Numbered from the stretch's first letter, positions 1 to 7,901 are shown. The stretch: 58,978 nt of DNA from Bacillota bacterium (GCA_012838305.1 DUPN01000003.1:93335-152312); one strand, 5' to 3'. Program-made: numbers and translations. The notes: a model not told the origin generated them from the sequence alone.

Positions 1-2
1 GC

Positions 3-779
3 AGTAAATGCTATCAGATGGATCACGATTTTGAGGATGTGCAGGTCAAAATCAATGCCCCTGAACTTCTGGATCAAGCCCTGAGGAAGAAGCGCAAAAA
101 ATGCATGATTAGCACAGGGGCTATGGGCGATCCCTATATTCATCTGGAGGAGCAGCTTCAGCTGACGAGAAGGTGTTTGGAGGTAATTTGTGATCACGGA
201 TTTGGCTTGGCCATTCAGACGAAGTCGGCCCGCATTTTGCGGGACTTAGATTTGCTGACGGCCATCAACGAAAAGACCAAGTGCGTGGTGCAGATCACCC
301 TCACCACCTATGACGAAGAGCTGTGCAAAGTCCTGGAACCCAATGTGAGCACAACAAAGGAGCGCTTTGAAGTGCTAAAAATCATGCGCGATCGAGGGAT
401 TCCCACGCTTGTCTGGCTCGACCCGATACTGCCTTGGATCAATGACACGGAAGAGAATTTGCGGGGCGTTATGGACTACTGCATTGCAGCGCAGGTGCAC
501 GGGATCATCTGCTTTGGTATGGGGTTAACGCTCCGAGACGGAAACAGAGAGTATTTCTATGCCCAACTTGACCGGCACTTTCCGGGAATGAAGGAAAGGT
601 ACATGGCGAAGTATGGAAAACTATATCAGGTGGTCAGTCCCAGAAACGAGAGACTGATGGGCATTTTTCGGGAGCTCTGTGCAAAAAACGACATCCTCAG
701 CAGCGTTCAGGGTTGTTTTGACTATCTGCGCCAGTTTGAAGCCAAGGGTCCCCAGCAGATGTCCTTGCCCTGGACCTGA
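3..779 (+). CDS. Radical SAM protein, SplB-like family (5' truncated)
   Basis: The reading frame is open from the window edge, so the true start lies upstream. The visible part begins inside the region just after where the family's CxxxCxxC iron-sulfur motif sits; residues resembling the usual post-motif segment (Cys-Tyr-Gln, then a Val-Lys-Ile-Asn-Ala-Pro block) are present. A GTGAMxDPY-like segment (here STGAMGDPY) and the downstream TIM-barrel pattern match the family of stand-alone spore-photoproduct-lyase-like radical SAM proteins. The substrate of these proteins is not known to me, and nothing here fixes it. It is followed by a terminator and faces the convergent barrel gene. Family is fairly sure; function is not. 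Confidence 0.75.
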   Translation, partial: SKCYQMDHDFEDVQVKINAPELLDQALRKKRKKCMISTGAMGDPYIHLEEQLQLTRRCLEVICDHGFGLAIQTKSARILRDLDLLTAINEKTKCVVQITLTTYDEELCKVLEPNVSTTKERFEVLKIMRDRGIPTLVWLDPILPWINDTEENLRGVMDYCIAAQVHGIICFGMGLTLRDGNREYFYAQLDRHFPGMKERYMAKYGKLYQVVSPRNERLMGIFRELCAKNDILSSVQGCFDYLRQFEAKGPQQMSLPWT

Positions 780-852
780 CTCTCAACGCCCCCAAGGGAT
801 GGGAGCAGATCAGGAGGGAAAATTCCTAGGTGCGGGCAGAATAGGGACAGAG

Positions 853-880
853 AAAACGACCCCAGGCTCGGGGTCGTTTT
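853..880. terminator. Bidirectional rho-independent terminator
   Basis: A perfect 11-bp inverted repeat (arms 853-863 and 870-880, six-base loop) has an A-tract on one flank and a T-tract on the other. It lies between two convergent genes and can serve both. Confidence 0.85.
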
Positions 881-898
881 GCGCGGTTAGCCTAGCCG

Positions 899-1603
899 CT
901 AGAAGCGCCGGGTTACGCCCAGGTTGACGCTGGCTGAACTGCCTTTGGTGCCTACCGGCGCATCACCCTTAACACCAAAATTGTTCCCCAGCAGGCTCAG
1001 TTCTGCTCCGAAGTCATCGGAGAGGTGATACGACACTTCCAGCCGGTAGAAGAACGTAGAGCCGGACCCAACATCATGATTGGTGGAGGCCTCTGTTCGG
1101 TGCGACCACCTCGCCCAAGGATTAGCCGCCACTGTGGCAGTGGTGCGCACTTGATCGCTGATGGCGATGTCCACCACTACTTGACCTGTGAAGCCGTGAC
1201 CCGTCAGGGTGTTAAGCTGACCCGAGTCCACCTCTGGCGTTTCAAAACGGATGGAGACCAAGCTGTAGCCTAGCCCGCCGAAAACTTGCAGTGCATCTTC
1301 TTCTAAGAAACGATAATTGGCGCCAACATGGGCCAGATGCCTACTGGTGTTGACGCCCCTCAGCCCTAGGCTGCCATGGTAAAGCCCTGTAAAAAGCAAA
1401 TCCTCGTAGTCGTACCTGGCCCAAATGCCCGCGGACCATTCGCTATTGTTCAGCTTACCCCCACCGAGAACCTGCGCATAGCTGGTGCGTCCGTACCCCA
1501 GATCAACGCCGGCGAGGAGCTCGGCAGAGGCCGTCTGGGAGATCAGCAGCAGGCAGCCAAGGATGAGTACGGGGAGCCCTCTTAAATTATACCGTTTACG
1601 CAT
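899..1603 (-). CDS. Predicted outer-membrane beta-barrel protein (234 aa)
   Basis: The protein starts with a basic n-region and a hydrophobic stretch ending in a TASA-E cleavage site near residue 28. The rest is rich in alternating hydrophobic/polar strands with Gly and aromatic residues, and it ends in Arg-Arg-Phe. A C-terminal Phe on an even strand pattern is the usual beta-signal recognised by BamA in diderm bacteria. The start ATG has a strong ribosome site (complement of ctcctcctt just upstream). It is divergent from another small barrel protein (1738-2340), and the shared intergenic region must carry both promoters. No specific family is recognised; a role in transport or envelope structure would be a guess. 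Confidence 0.65.
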   Translation of the reverse strand: MRKRYNLRGLPVLILGCLLLISQTASAELLAGVDLGYGRTSYAQVLGGGKLNNSEWSAGIWARYDYEDLLFTGLYHGSLGLRGVNTSRHLAHVGANYRFLEEDALQVFGGLGYSLVSIRFETPEVDSGQLNTLTGHGFTGQVVVDIAISDQVRTTATVAANPWARWSHRTEASTNHDVGSGSTFFYRLEVSYHLSDDFGAELSLLGNNFGVKGDAPVGTKGSSASVNLGVTRRF

Positions 1604-1737
1604 TTCGGTTTCTCCTCCTTGATGGCTTTAAACACGACATAAATTCGTGATTATGTGATCCAAAACCTGCTAGACCCGGAAGGTTTTGTCTCCTGTTTCG
1701 AGAACTAGACACTATACCATGTTGGGAGGTAGGAATC
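1604..1737. promoter_or_regulatory. Divergent intergenic region with inverted repeats
   Basis: This region separates two divergent barrel genes. It contains an 8-bp perfect inverted repeat (1661-1668 and 1681-1688, 12-base spacer) and a 6-bp one (1637-1642 and 1651-1656). Read on the minus strand, 1688-1699 gives GAAACAGGAGAC, close to the element shared by the leaders of the two larger barrel genes and at a similar distance (about 85 bases) from the start codon. No clear sigma-A promoter was fixed. Confidence 0.4.
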
Positions 1738-2340
1738 GTGAAAAAGCCAATTTGTTTTATGCTGGTATTCCTTGTACTTCTTGTCTCAACAAACTTCGTG
1801 GCCTCTGCTGCGCCCTTTGAGGGTGACGTAAGTTATCTTTTTGGCATCGGGGGCTCCGGAAGCCAGGGGTTTTCCGCCCACGCCCTGGCAGAGCTGGTTG
1901 AACAGGTCCTTGTGGATGGTACGTTTTTGAGCACCAGGGCCAAGGAGGCGGAGGAAGAGGAAATCACTTCAAGCCGGCAGTTGTGGAGCATAGGCGGGCT
2001 GTACCGGCCGGTGGCGGAGTCAGAAATGGAACTCTTCGTAGGAGCAGGGTTTCTGCAGCTGAGGGAAGAGAGCTCCGAGACCGTGCGGGGAAGCGGCATC
2101 TATGGCAAGTTTGGCCTGAAGGTGATGCCCATGGAAAAACTGTCCTTACTCGCCGATTTGAGCTATGCCCCCAAGTATAAAGAGGACGAGGAGGAGTTGG
2201 GGCATCTCTTTAGCGCAAGAGCTACCCTTTCTTACCAGGTGATGGACGATTTGGGGTTGCAGGGTACAGTTCGGTACTACAAGACATCAACAGAACACAG
2301 CGATACCCTTGTCGGGGGTGGAGTGACCTTTTGGTTTTAA
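1738..2340 (+). CDS. Predicted outer-membrane beta-barrel protein (200 aa)
   Basis: A GTG start follows a GGGAGGT ribosome site (1724-1730). Residues 1-24 form a signal peptide ending in an Ala-Ser-Ala-Ala region. The mature part shows repeated amphipathic beta strands with Gly turns and a charged Glu-rich loop near residues 66-75, and the protein ends Val-Thr-Phe-Trp-Phe, a typical beta-barrel C-terminal strand. It is divergent from the 899-1603 barrel gene and followed at once by a terminator, so it is probably monocistronic. At about 175 mature residues it would make a small barrel of perhaps 8-10 strands. No named family is recognised. Confidence 0.65.
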   Translation: MKKPICFMLVFLVLLVSTNFVASAAPFEGDVSYLFGIGGSGSQGFSAHALAELVEQVLVDGTFLSTRAKEAEEEEITSSRQLWSIGGLYRPVAESEMELFVGAGFLQLREESSETVRGSGIYGKFGLKVMPMEKLSLLADLSYAPKYKEDEEELGHLFSARATLSYQVMDDLGLQGTVRYYKTSTEHSDTLVGGGVTFWF

Positions 2341-2362
2341 CCTGATCACATTTGCCCGTCAG

Positions 2363-2390
2363 AGCTCCGGCCTAAAAACCGGAGCTTTTT
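2363..2390 (+). terminator. Rho-independent terminator
   Basis: An 8-bp stem (2363-2370 and 2379-2386) with an A-rich loop is followed by a T-run, just after the small barrel gene. Confidence 0.85.
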
Positions 2391-2416
2391 CCGTTTAATA
2401 ATCTTAAAGGAATATA

Positions 2417-2445
2417 TTGACAAACTGAAGTTCCAGGTTTAAAAT
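2417..2445 (+). promoter_or_regulatory. Sigma-A promoter of the DUF2089/DUF4097 operon
   Basis: TTGACA (2417-2422), a 17-base spacer and TAAAAT (2440-2445) form a near-consensus promoter. An inverted repeat AAGTTCC (2428-2434) / GGAACTT (2474-2480) has one half-site in the spacer and one about 30 bases after the -10, so it is a candidate operator. Confidence 0.75.
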
Positions 2446-2504
2446 ATGAATCAGAGTTGGAGATATTAAGACCGGAACTTTAATTCATAAAGGTGGTGAG
2501 TCAA

Positions 2505-2867
2505 TTGGCTAATCTCATACTAACCAAGTGTCCTGTCTGCGGCAGGGCCCTGCAGGTGACCAAACTGCACTGCTCAAAGTGCCACACGACCATCGAAGGA
2601 CAGTTTGATGCCTGCAAATTCTGCCGCCTCACAGAAGAGCAGCGTCAGTTCATTGAAGTCTTTATGACCTCAAGGGGTAACATTAAAGAAGTGGAAAGGC
2701 TGCTGGGAATATCCTATCCCACCGTGCGCAGTCGTCTCGATGCTGTCCTGGAGGCGCTGGGCTATCGTGTGGAACGGGAGCAGAGTCAGAGGCGCAAGGA
2801 AATTATTGAAGCCCTGGATAAGGGGGAAATAACCTCAGAAGAGGCCATCAGGCTTCTGCAGAATTAG
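2505..2867 (+). CDS. DUF2089 family zinc-ribbon/HTH protein
   Basis: Two CxxC pairs (CPVC, CSKC) plus a CKFC form a zinc ribbon in the first 40 residues. A helix-turn-helix-like segment follows (LLGISYPTVRSRLD), then a C-terminal short helical motif with Gly-Glu-Ile-Thr-Ser-Glu-Glu-Ala, of the kind also found at the start of the next protein. TTG at 2505 is preferred because AGGTGGTGA (2491-2499) is properly spaced before it; GTG at 2493 lies inside that ribosome site. The layout matches DUF2089, a small predicted transcriptional regulator. It probably controls its own operon, given the HTH and the inverted repeat over its promoter. Confidence 0.8.
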   Translation: MANLILTKCPVCGRALQVTKLHCSKCHTTIEGQFDACKFCRLTEEQRQFIEVFMTSRGNIKEVERLLGISYPTVRSRLDAVLEALGYRVEREQSQRRKEIIEALDKGEITSEEAIRLLQN

Positions 2868-2883
2868 GAAGGGGGTCATCGTT

Positions 2884-4014
2884 TTGCATGAGGAACAAAG
2901 AATGATATTGCGCATGCTAGAAGAAGGTAAGATCACAGCGGAGGAAGCAGAGGCCTTGCTCACGGCCCTGGGGAGCAAGACGGACTTTTCCGGATCGGAG
3001 TCGCAGGAGGACCCTTGGACCCGTCTGGAAAAAATGGGGGAAGACTTCGCTTCCAAGGTAGAAGTGGCTACCGAACGCTTCTCCCGGTCGATTGAACATA
3101 GTGTTGGCGATAAGCTCAACAAACTGCCCAAAATCTTGGCTCGCTTTCCTTTTTTGGGTTATGAAGAAAGCCAGGAGTTCACCCGCGTGGTGCGGGGCAA
3201 GGTTGGTTCCGGTGAGGTGATACCTATTGATCTCAGTAATATCAATGGGGCCCTACGTGTGCAGGGATGGTCGGAAGAAGAGTATCAGCTCACCTGTGTG
3301 CAGAGGCTGAAGGGTCGCGACCGTGACCTTTTGCGCAGCCGCCTCTTTAGTGTACCTTGGGACGATGATGCGGAAAAAACAGACTTTACCCTGTCAGTAC
3401 CTCATGTGAGTGAAGGTACCATCTCTCTCCATCTTATGGTTCCCGAAGCACGCCTGTATAGCGTGCGGCTGTTCTCACAGAATGGTTCACTACGGGTCGA
3501 AAACCTAAAGGGGACCGCTGTCAATGTGGATACCGTCAATGGGTCTATCCGGCTCCATTCGGTCAACGCCCAGACCATTCAGGGAGAGGGAGGCAATGGC
3601 TCCTGCGAGATGGAAGGCGTAGAAGCAAAGATGGTCCGCCACGCCTTGGGTAATGGCTCCTATCGCCTGTCTCTTTCCGCAGCCGAGGTGGATCTGGTTA
3701 CCACTAACGGTTCGGTCAATGTGCGTATCGCGGATGTCGTAGGAGATTCCCGTTATCGACTGCGCACCACCAATGGCGCCATCAAAGTCAGTGTGCCGCC
3801 TCAGGTCGACTTAGGCTTGTCTTTGGACTTACAGACGGCGGTAGGCAGGATTTCCACAGAGGTGTCTGCCTTGGAGATTGCCAGGCAGGAGCGGCGAGGC
3901 GGCGGATCGGTGCTAACCGCCCATACGGTAGATTACGACAGTAAGGCGGATCGGCTTAATCTAGAAGCATCCTCCACGTCCGGCTCGATTACTCTATCGG
4001 CCCGGGAAGCATAG
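2884..4014 (+). CDS. DUF4097 family protein with N-terminal short helical domain
   Basis: TTG start with a GGAAGGGGG ribosome site, 16 bases after the DUF2089 gene and in the same operon. Residues 1-30 hold a motif (EEGKITAEEAEALL) like the one ending the neighbouring regulator. From about residue 90 the protein becomes a right-handed repeat of short strands with recurring Asn-Gly-Ser turns, the DUF4097 putative adhesin fold. It has no signal peptide or membrane segment, so it is probably cytoplasmic or peripherally bound. In Firmicutes such pairs are often linked to envelope stress responses; that role here is inferred from family context only. Confidence 0.75.
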   Translation: MHEEQRMILRMLEEGKITAEEAEALLTALGSKTDFSGSESQEDPWTRLEKMGEDFASKVEVATERFSRSIEHSVGDKLNKLPKILARFPFLGYEESQEFTRVVRGKVGSGEVIPIDLSNINGALRVQGWSEEEYQLTCVQRLKGRDRDLLRSRLFSVPWDDDAEKTDFTLSVPHVSEGTISLHLMVPEARLYSVRLFSQNGSLRVENLKGTAVNVDTVNGSIRLHSVNAQTIQGEGGNGSCEMEGVEAKMVRHALGNGSYRLSLSAAEVDLVTTNGSVNVRIADVVGDSRYRLRTTNGAIKVSVPPQVDLGLSLDLQTAVGRISTEVSALEIARQERRGGGSVLTAHTVDYDSKADRLNLEASSTSGSITLSAREA

Positions 4015-4048
4015 GCAGGATTGGGGAGGAAGCTGCCGAATAAAGGGT

Positions 4049-4077
4049 GAGATGGTCAGAGGCCATCTCCTTTTTTT
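4049..4077 (+). terminator. Rho-independent terminator
   Basis: A stem formed by 4049-4055 and 4063-4069 is followed by seven T's. It ends the DUF2089/DUF4097 operon. Confidence 0.8.
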
Positions 4078-4097
4078 ATACAGAAACGAGGTACGAC

Positions 4098-4907
4098 ATG
4101 ATTAAGTTGATTGCATCGGATTTAGACGGCACCCTCCTGGATAACAACTCCCAATTGAGTAAGGAGAACAGGGACGCGGTGGCAGAAGCGTTAGCGCAGG
4201 GGATCACCTTCACTCTATCGACTGGACGTATGTTCCAGTCGGCGGCACCCTTCGCCCGGGATTTGGGTCTAGGGCCACAGCAGCCCCTGATCTGTTACAA
4301 TGGGGCATTGATTCGTCGTCTATCGGGGGAAATTCTCTATGAGCAGCCCCTGGCGCCGGAGCTCTCTCAGATGGTTGTGGACTATGGACAGAGGCGGGGG
4401 TGGACCATTAACGCTTATTTCCAGGATCAGCTCTATGTATCTTCGGTGAACCAAAAGGCAAGGGACTATGCCCTTCGTTCCCGGGTAAGCGTAACGGCTG
4501 TGGGTGACCTAGTTCATTTTGTCGAGGAGGGAAAAAAGTGCCTCTCCAAACTGATGATTATTGGCGAAGCCGAAGAGACTTTGGGCCGCATCGAAGAGCT
4601 GCGTTCCCTGGTGGGAGAAGAATTGCAGATCGTTCGTTCCCAACCGCACTTTGTTGAGGTAACCAACATTCAGGCGCACAAGGGTCAAGCGCTGAAGTGG
4701 CTGGCGGAGTCTATGGGACTAGAGGTCCGTGAAATCATGGCCATAGGCGACAGCAACAATGACCTAACCATGATTCAGGTGGCCGGGATTGGTGTGGCCG
4801 TGGGCAATGCCGGCCTGCTCCTTCAGGAAAACGCAGACTATGTGACGAGCTCCAACCAGGAGCATGGTGTGGCCCGGGCTATCGAGAGATTCGCTCTACA
4901 GAGGTGA
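4098..4907 (+). CDS. Cof-type HAD-superfamily phosphatase
   Basis: The N-terminal DLDGTLLD is HAD motif I with the nucleophile Asp and acid/base Asp. Motif II Thr/Ser lies in LSTGR, a conserved Lys sits in HKGQALKWL, and motif IV is GDSNNDLTMI. A C2-type cap sits between them. Length (269 aa) is normal for the Cof/YkrA/YwpJ group, which dephosphorylates sugar phosphates, FMN or PLP with broad specificity. ATG at 4098 is chosen because it directly precedes the HAD motif and has GAGGT upstream; the frame is open further upstream but runs through a terminator. Cytoplasmic. Exact substrate cannot be read from sequence. Confidence 0.88.
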   Translation: MIKLIASDLDGTLLDNNSQLSKENRDAVAEALAQGITFTLSTGRMFQSAAPFARDLGLGPQQPLICYNGALIRRLSGEILYEQPLAPELSQMVVDYGQRRGWTINAYFQDQLYVSSVNQKARDYALRSRVSVTAVGDLVHFVEEGKKCLSKLMIIGEAEETLGRIEELRSLVGEELQIVRSQPHFVEVTNIQAHKGQALKWLAESMGLEVREIMAIGDSNNDLTMIQVAGIGVAVGNAGLLLQENADYVTSSNQEHGVARAIERFALQR

Positions 4908-4976
4908 TTTTCAGGTTATGCTTTTCAGACGACGGGATTTTTTCCACATTTTTCTTGCCAATTAGGCAACTTTGTT

Positions 4977-5005
4977 TTGCCAAAGATTCCGATCTGTGAT
5001 ATTAT
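4977..5005 (+). promoter_or_regulatory. Sigma-A promoter of the MsmX-like ATPase gene
   Basis: TTGCCA (4977-4982), 17 bases, TATTAT (5000-5005). Just upstream is an inverted repeat TTGCC-aatta-GGCAA (4955-4969), and TTTGCCAAA overlaps the -35, suggesting an operator. Confidence 0.6.
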
Positions 5006-5097
5006 GTGAATGTAATATAATATGTTCTGGGTAGCCACCCATTTGCGGTCACTCAGTCATATTTAAAATATCCTATTATGACGAGAGGAGTTTTTTT

Positions 5098-6207
5098 GTG
5101 GCACAAGTTCTTTTGAAAGACATTACCAAACGTTTTGGTAATGTGACGGCAGTGAACAATATTAGTTTGGACATTCGGGACAGAGAGTTTATCGTATTGG
5201 TTGGCCCATCCGGTTGCGGAAAATCCACAACACTTAGAATGGTGGCGGGTCTTGAGGAGATTACGGCTGGTCAAATTTCCATTGGTGACACCGTAGTGAA
5301 CGATGTTCCTCCCAAGGACAGAGACATTGCCATGGTTTTCCAAAACTATGCGCTCTATCCACATATGGATGTTTACAACAACATGGCCTTTGGGCTGAAA
5401 CTGCGTAAGTTCCCTAAAGATCAGATTGACAAACGGGTCAAAGACGCGGCGAAGCTGCTGGGGATTGAGAATCTCCTGGACCGCAAGCCCAAAGCTCTTT
5501 CCGGTGGACAGCGCCAACGTGTAGCGGTAGGTCGAGCCATTGTTCGTGAACCTAAGGTGTTCCTCATGGACGAACCTCTCTCCAACCTGGACGCCAAGTT
5601 AAGGGTACAGATGAGGGCCGAGCTTAGCAAACTGCATAATCGTCTGCAGACCACCATTATTTACGTTACCCATGACCAAACGGAAGCTATGACCATGGGT
5701 GATCGTATTGTGGTCATGAAGGACGGTCACATCTATCAGGTTGGCGAGCCCCTTGAGATCTACAATCATCCCAACAACGTCTTTGTAGCCGGGTTTATTG
5801 GCAGTCCCGCCATGAACTTCCTGGATGTTGTGCTCAAGAAGGATGGCGAGATTTACAGCATTGATGCTAAGACGTTCCAAATGGACATTCCAGCCGAAAA
5901 GGCCGCGTCCATTAAGAGTCTCGGTCAGTATGTGGGTAAAGAGGTTATTCTTGGAATTCGTCCCGAAGACATTGAGGACGCATCCATTGTTGGCTCTGAT
6001 CCCAGGTTTGACTTTGTGGAAGCTGATGTTGACGTAACGGAGCCTATGGGTGCCGAGGTCAATGCCTACTTCTCCAGCGGAGAGAATTCCTTTATCGCCC
6101 GCCTGGATGCTACTACCACGGCCAAAGACGGCAGCTCCCTCAAAGTTGGCTTTAACATGGGCAAGATTCATTTCTTCGATAAGGATACGGAAGAAGTTAT
6201 CCGGTAG
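5098..6207 (+). CDS. ABC transporter ATP-binding protein, MsmX/UgpC/MalK type
   Basis: 369 residues with Walker A GPSGCGKST, the Q-loop in MVFQNYALYP, signature LSGGQRQR, Walker B VFLMDEPLSNLD and the H-loop in YVTHDQ. The C-terminal third (from about residue 240) is the TOBE/regulatory domain typical of carbohydrate importers. GTG start after GAGAGGAG. No permease or binding-protein genes lie nearby, and the gene has its own promoter and terminator. This fits a shared ATPase such as Bacillus MsmX, which energises several sugar importers encoded elsewhere. The gene could also serve glycerol-3-phosphate uptake (UgpC); substrate is not readable here. Confidence 0.9.
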   Translation: MAQVLLKDITKRFGNVTAVNNISLDIRDREFIVLVGPSGCGKSTTLRMVAGLEEITAGQISIGDTVVNDVPPKDRDIAMVFQNYALYPHMDVYNNMAFGLKLRKFPKDQIDKRVKDAAKLLGIENLLDRKPKALSGGQRQRVAVGRAIVREPKVFLMDEPLSNLDAKLRVQMRAELSKLHNRLQTTIIYVTHDQTEAMTMGDRIVVMKDGHIYQVGEPLEIYNHPNNVFVAGFIGSPAMNFLDVVLKKDGEIYSIDAKTFQMDIPAEKAASIKSLGQYVGKEVILGIRPEDIEDASIVGSDPRFDFVEADVDVTEPMGAEVNAYFSSGENSFIARLDATTTAKDGSSLKVGFNMGKIHFFDKDTEEVIR

Positions 6208-6224
6208 ACGAGAGACTATCTGGG

Positions 6225-6253
6225 GGGTACCACAAGGTACCCTCTCTTTTTTT
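6225..6253 (+). terminator. Rho-independent terminator
   Basis: A 7-bp GC-rich stem (6225-6231 and 6236-6242, loop ACAA) is followed by a T-run, just after the ATPase gene. Confidence 0.8.
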
Positions 6254-6503
6254 GGCGATTCGTGTCGCAACTGGAAAGATATACATGGCCTCTAGCAGGA
6301 GGAATAGCAATATCTAAGGCGAAATATCTAGGCGTACCGCCACAAAGAGATGGAGATTCTCAGCGACTTCACTAACTTATGTTAGTTATACTGTGGCAGT
6401 ACCTAAGTTGGTCTCGGTTAATCACTCAAAAAAGGAGGTGCACCCCTTGAGCTGCCTAGACCAGCTGCAGTGCGAACGCATTCCAATCATCTACGGAGAA
6501 TTA

Positions 6504-6527
6504 GGGTGAGGAAACATGGAGACTCCC
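6504..6527 (+). promoter_or_regulatory. Shared leader hairpin element, copy 1
   Basis: GGG, a two-base bulge (TG), then AG pairs with CT and CCC around the 12-base loop GAAACATGGAGA. Copy 2 (8192-8223) has the same loop and bulge position but a longer stem of different sequence, which indicates compensated pairing. The 16 bases AGGAAACATGGAGACT (6509-6524) are identical in both. Confidence 0.55.
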
Positions 6528-6575
6528 CGGCCATTCTCTTCTTGCAGCACGGATGGATTGCACTGGAAGATATGA
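6516..6575 (+). other. Possible leader peptide (19 codons)
   Basis: An ATG inside the shared loop opens a 19-codon frame starting Met-Glu-Thr-Pro and ending 24 bases before the barrel start. AGG lies five bases before the ATG, a weak ribosome site. The equivalent ATG in the second leader also opens a short frame beginning Met-Glu-Thr. Translation is unproven; the frame may be a by-product of the RNA element. Confidence 0.25.
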
Positions 6576-6599
6576 CAAACAAAAAAGGGGATAAGAAAT

Positions 6600-7901
6600 A
6601 TGCGAAAAACAATCGTTTTGTCTTTGATCATCGCCTTGGTTGCCATGGCCCCAGTATCCGCTGCCGGCCTGGACTTTGGCGGTTCCATTGAGACAAGCAT
6701 TGAAGTGAACAAGCAAGAAGGCAAAGATGTGGAGGTAACTCCCGGTTCGGAACTCTCCCTCAATCTTGGGGTAAGCGCAGCACAGGATCGAATTCGTGCC
6801 GGCGTAGAGTTCGGTTTGAAGGAAAAGAATGAAGACTTGGTTCCCAGCGGTATTACTCTGGGCGACATTGCTCTAAAACAGGCGTTCATTGAAGCTGATG
6901 GACCTTTCTGGCATGGCGGTCCTGAAGCCACAACCCGTTTTGGCACCCTGGATATCGGCTACAGCCCTTATGCTGCTTTGGCTGACCAGAGTGGTATCAG
7001 CATTAGCGGTATCGACTTGGACGTTCTTGGGCTAAGCGGCTTCTATGCCCTGGCTGGAGAGCGCGGTCATGTTGTGGGTCTTCGCTCGGATCTGTACTTG
7101 CTTGATGATGTAGCCCTTGGCGCATCGCTGATCAACGATCGGGAAATCCTTCGTGTCCAAGTTGATGCGGCCGCCGCTCCAATCGAAGGCTTGCTGGTTG
7201 CCGGTAATTTGGCCGTTGACCACACCGACGATTCTGGTTTGAAGATGGATAATCTGTGGACACTGAGAGCTGACTATGAGTTGGCAGAGAACACCAATGT
7301 AGTAGCCGGTTACAAGCATATTACCGCAGGGTTTACACCGCACTACGTGGCTGAGAAGACCAAAGAGGAAACAGCCGAGCACGACTGGGTACACTTGGCC
7401 CGGGAAAAAGACTCTGGTCTCTTCGTAGGATTTGAGACGGAGCAGCAAGGCATCAGCATGAATGCGGCCTATGACCAAATGTTTGCTGAAGCAAGCATTG
7501 GTGCTGGTACCGAGTACGAAGGCTTCAAGTTCAACGTAGAAACTGTTCTTGCAGTACCTGCAGTGAGCTCCATTGCTACCAAGACCACAACCTTTGGTGT
7601 GGGACGTGAGTTCGACATCATGGAAGGCTTGGCCATCGATGCCAGCTACGAAGGCAAATGGACAGGTGGAGACGAGAGAACTCTGATGCACACCCTTGGT
7701 GCCAATACTACCCTTGGTATCGTACCGGCCGTGGACGGACTGGAACTCAGCGCTGAGGTATCCACCTCGAAGCTGGATCTGGACTCTGTAGGTTACAAAG
7801 TGGGCGCGAAGTTTGCTGCACCCAATGGCGTAAACCTCGGCATCGAGCATGCCCGTCATGCTGGTACCACCTTCAACGCTGGTATGAAGGTTGAATTCTA
7901 A
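6600..7901 (+). CDS. Predicted outer-membrane beta-barrel protein (433 aa)
   Basis: A Sec signal peptide (about 21 residues, ending PVSA-A) is followed by roughly 410 residues of alternating strands with Asp/Gly turns, few Cys, and a final Gly-Met-Lys-Val-Glu-Phe. The size and the terminal Phe fit a 16-18-stranded porin-like barrel. There is no SLH domain, unlike OmpM-type proteins of Negativicutes. ATG start after AAGGGGAT. It lies behind a long leader and ahead of a strong terminator, so it is monocistronic. The next gene has the same design, suggesting duplicated or related porins under similar control. Transport specificity is unknown. Confidence 0.7.
   Translation: MRKTIVLSLIIALVAMAPVSAAGLDFGGSIETSIEVNKQEGKDVEVTPGSELSLNLGVSAAQDRIRAGVEFGLKEKNEDLVPSGITLGDIALKQAFIEADGPFWHGGPEATTRFGTLDIGYSPYAALADQSGISISGIDLDVLGLSGFYALAGERGHVVGLRSDLYLLDDVALGASLINDREILRVQVDAAAAPIEGLLVAGNLAVDHTDDSGLKMDNLWTLRADYELAENTNVVAGYKHITAGFTPHYVAEKTKEETAEHDWVHLAREKDSGLFVGFETEQQGISMNAAYDQMFAEASIGAGTEYEGFKFNVETVLAVPAVSSIATKTTTFGVGREFDIMEGLAIDASYEGKWTGGDERTLMHTLGANTTLGIVPAVDGLELSAEVSTSKLDLDSVGYKVGAKFAAPNGVNLGIEHARHAGTTFNAGMKVEF

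Larger units (their letters stand above)
6255..6599 (+). promoter_or_regulatory. Long structured 5' leader of the 433-aa barrel gene
   Basis: About 345 bases without a substantial gene. Possible structures are a long-range pairing of 6334-6344 with 6392-6402 (10 of 11 bases), a perfect ACTAAC/GTTAGT hairpin (6371-6386) inside it, and several small stems after GGAGGTGC near 6436. A conserved hairpin with an overlapping short frame lies at 6504-6527. The second barrel gene's leader shares GGAGGTGC and the hairpin. It matches no riboswitch class I can name. The promoter was not fixed. Confidence 0.5.

Noticed and set aside
679-927. 82-residue frame after the first gene
   Set aside because: It overlaps the radical SAM gene in another frame and runs through the bidirectional terminator; no ribosome site or domain.
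6430-6600. Lysine riboswitch upstream of the first barrel gene, suggested by GGAGGTGC
   Set aside because: Only this short 5' piece resembles it; the conserved lysine-binding core segments are missing.
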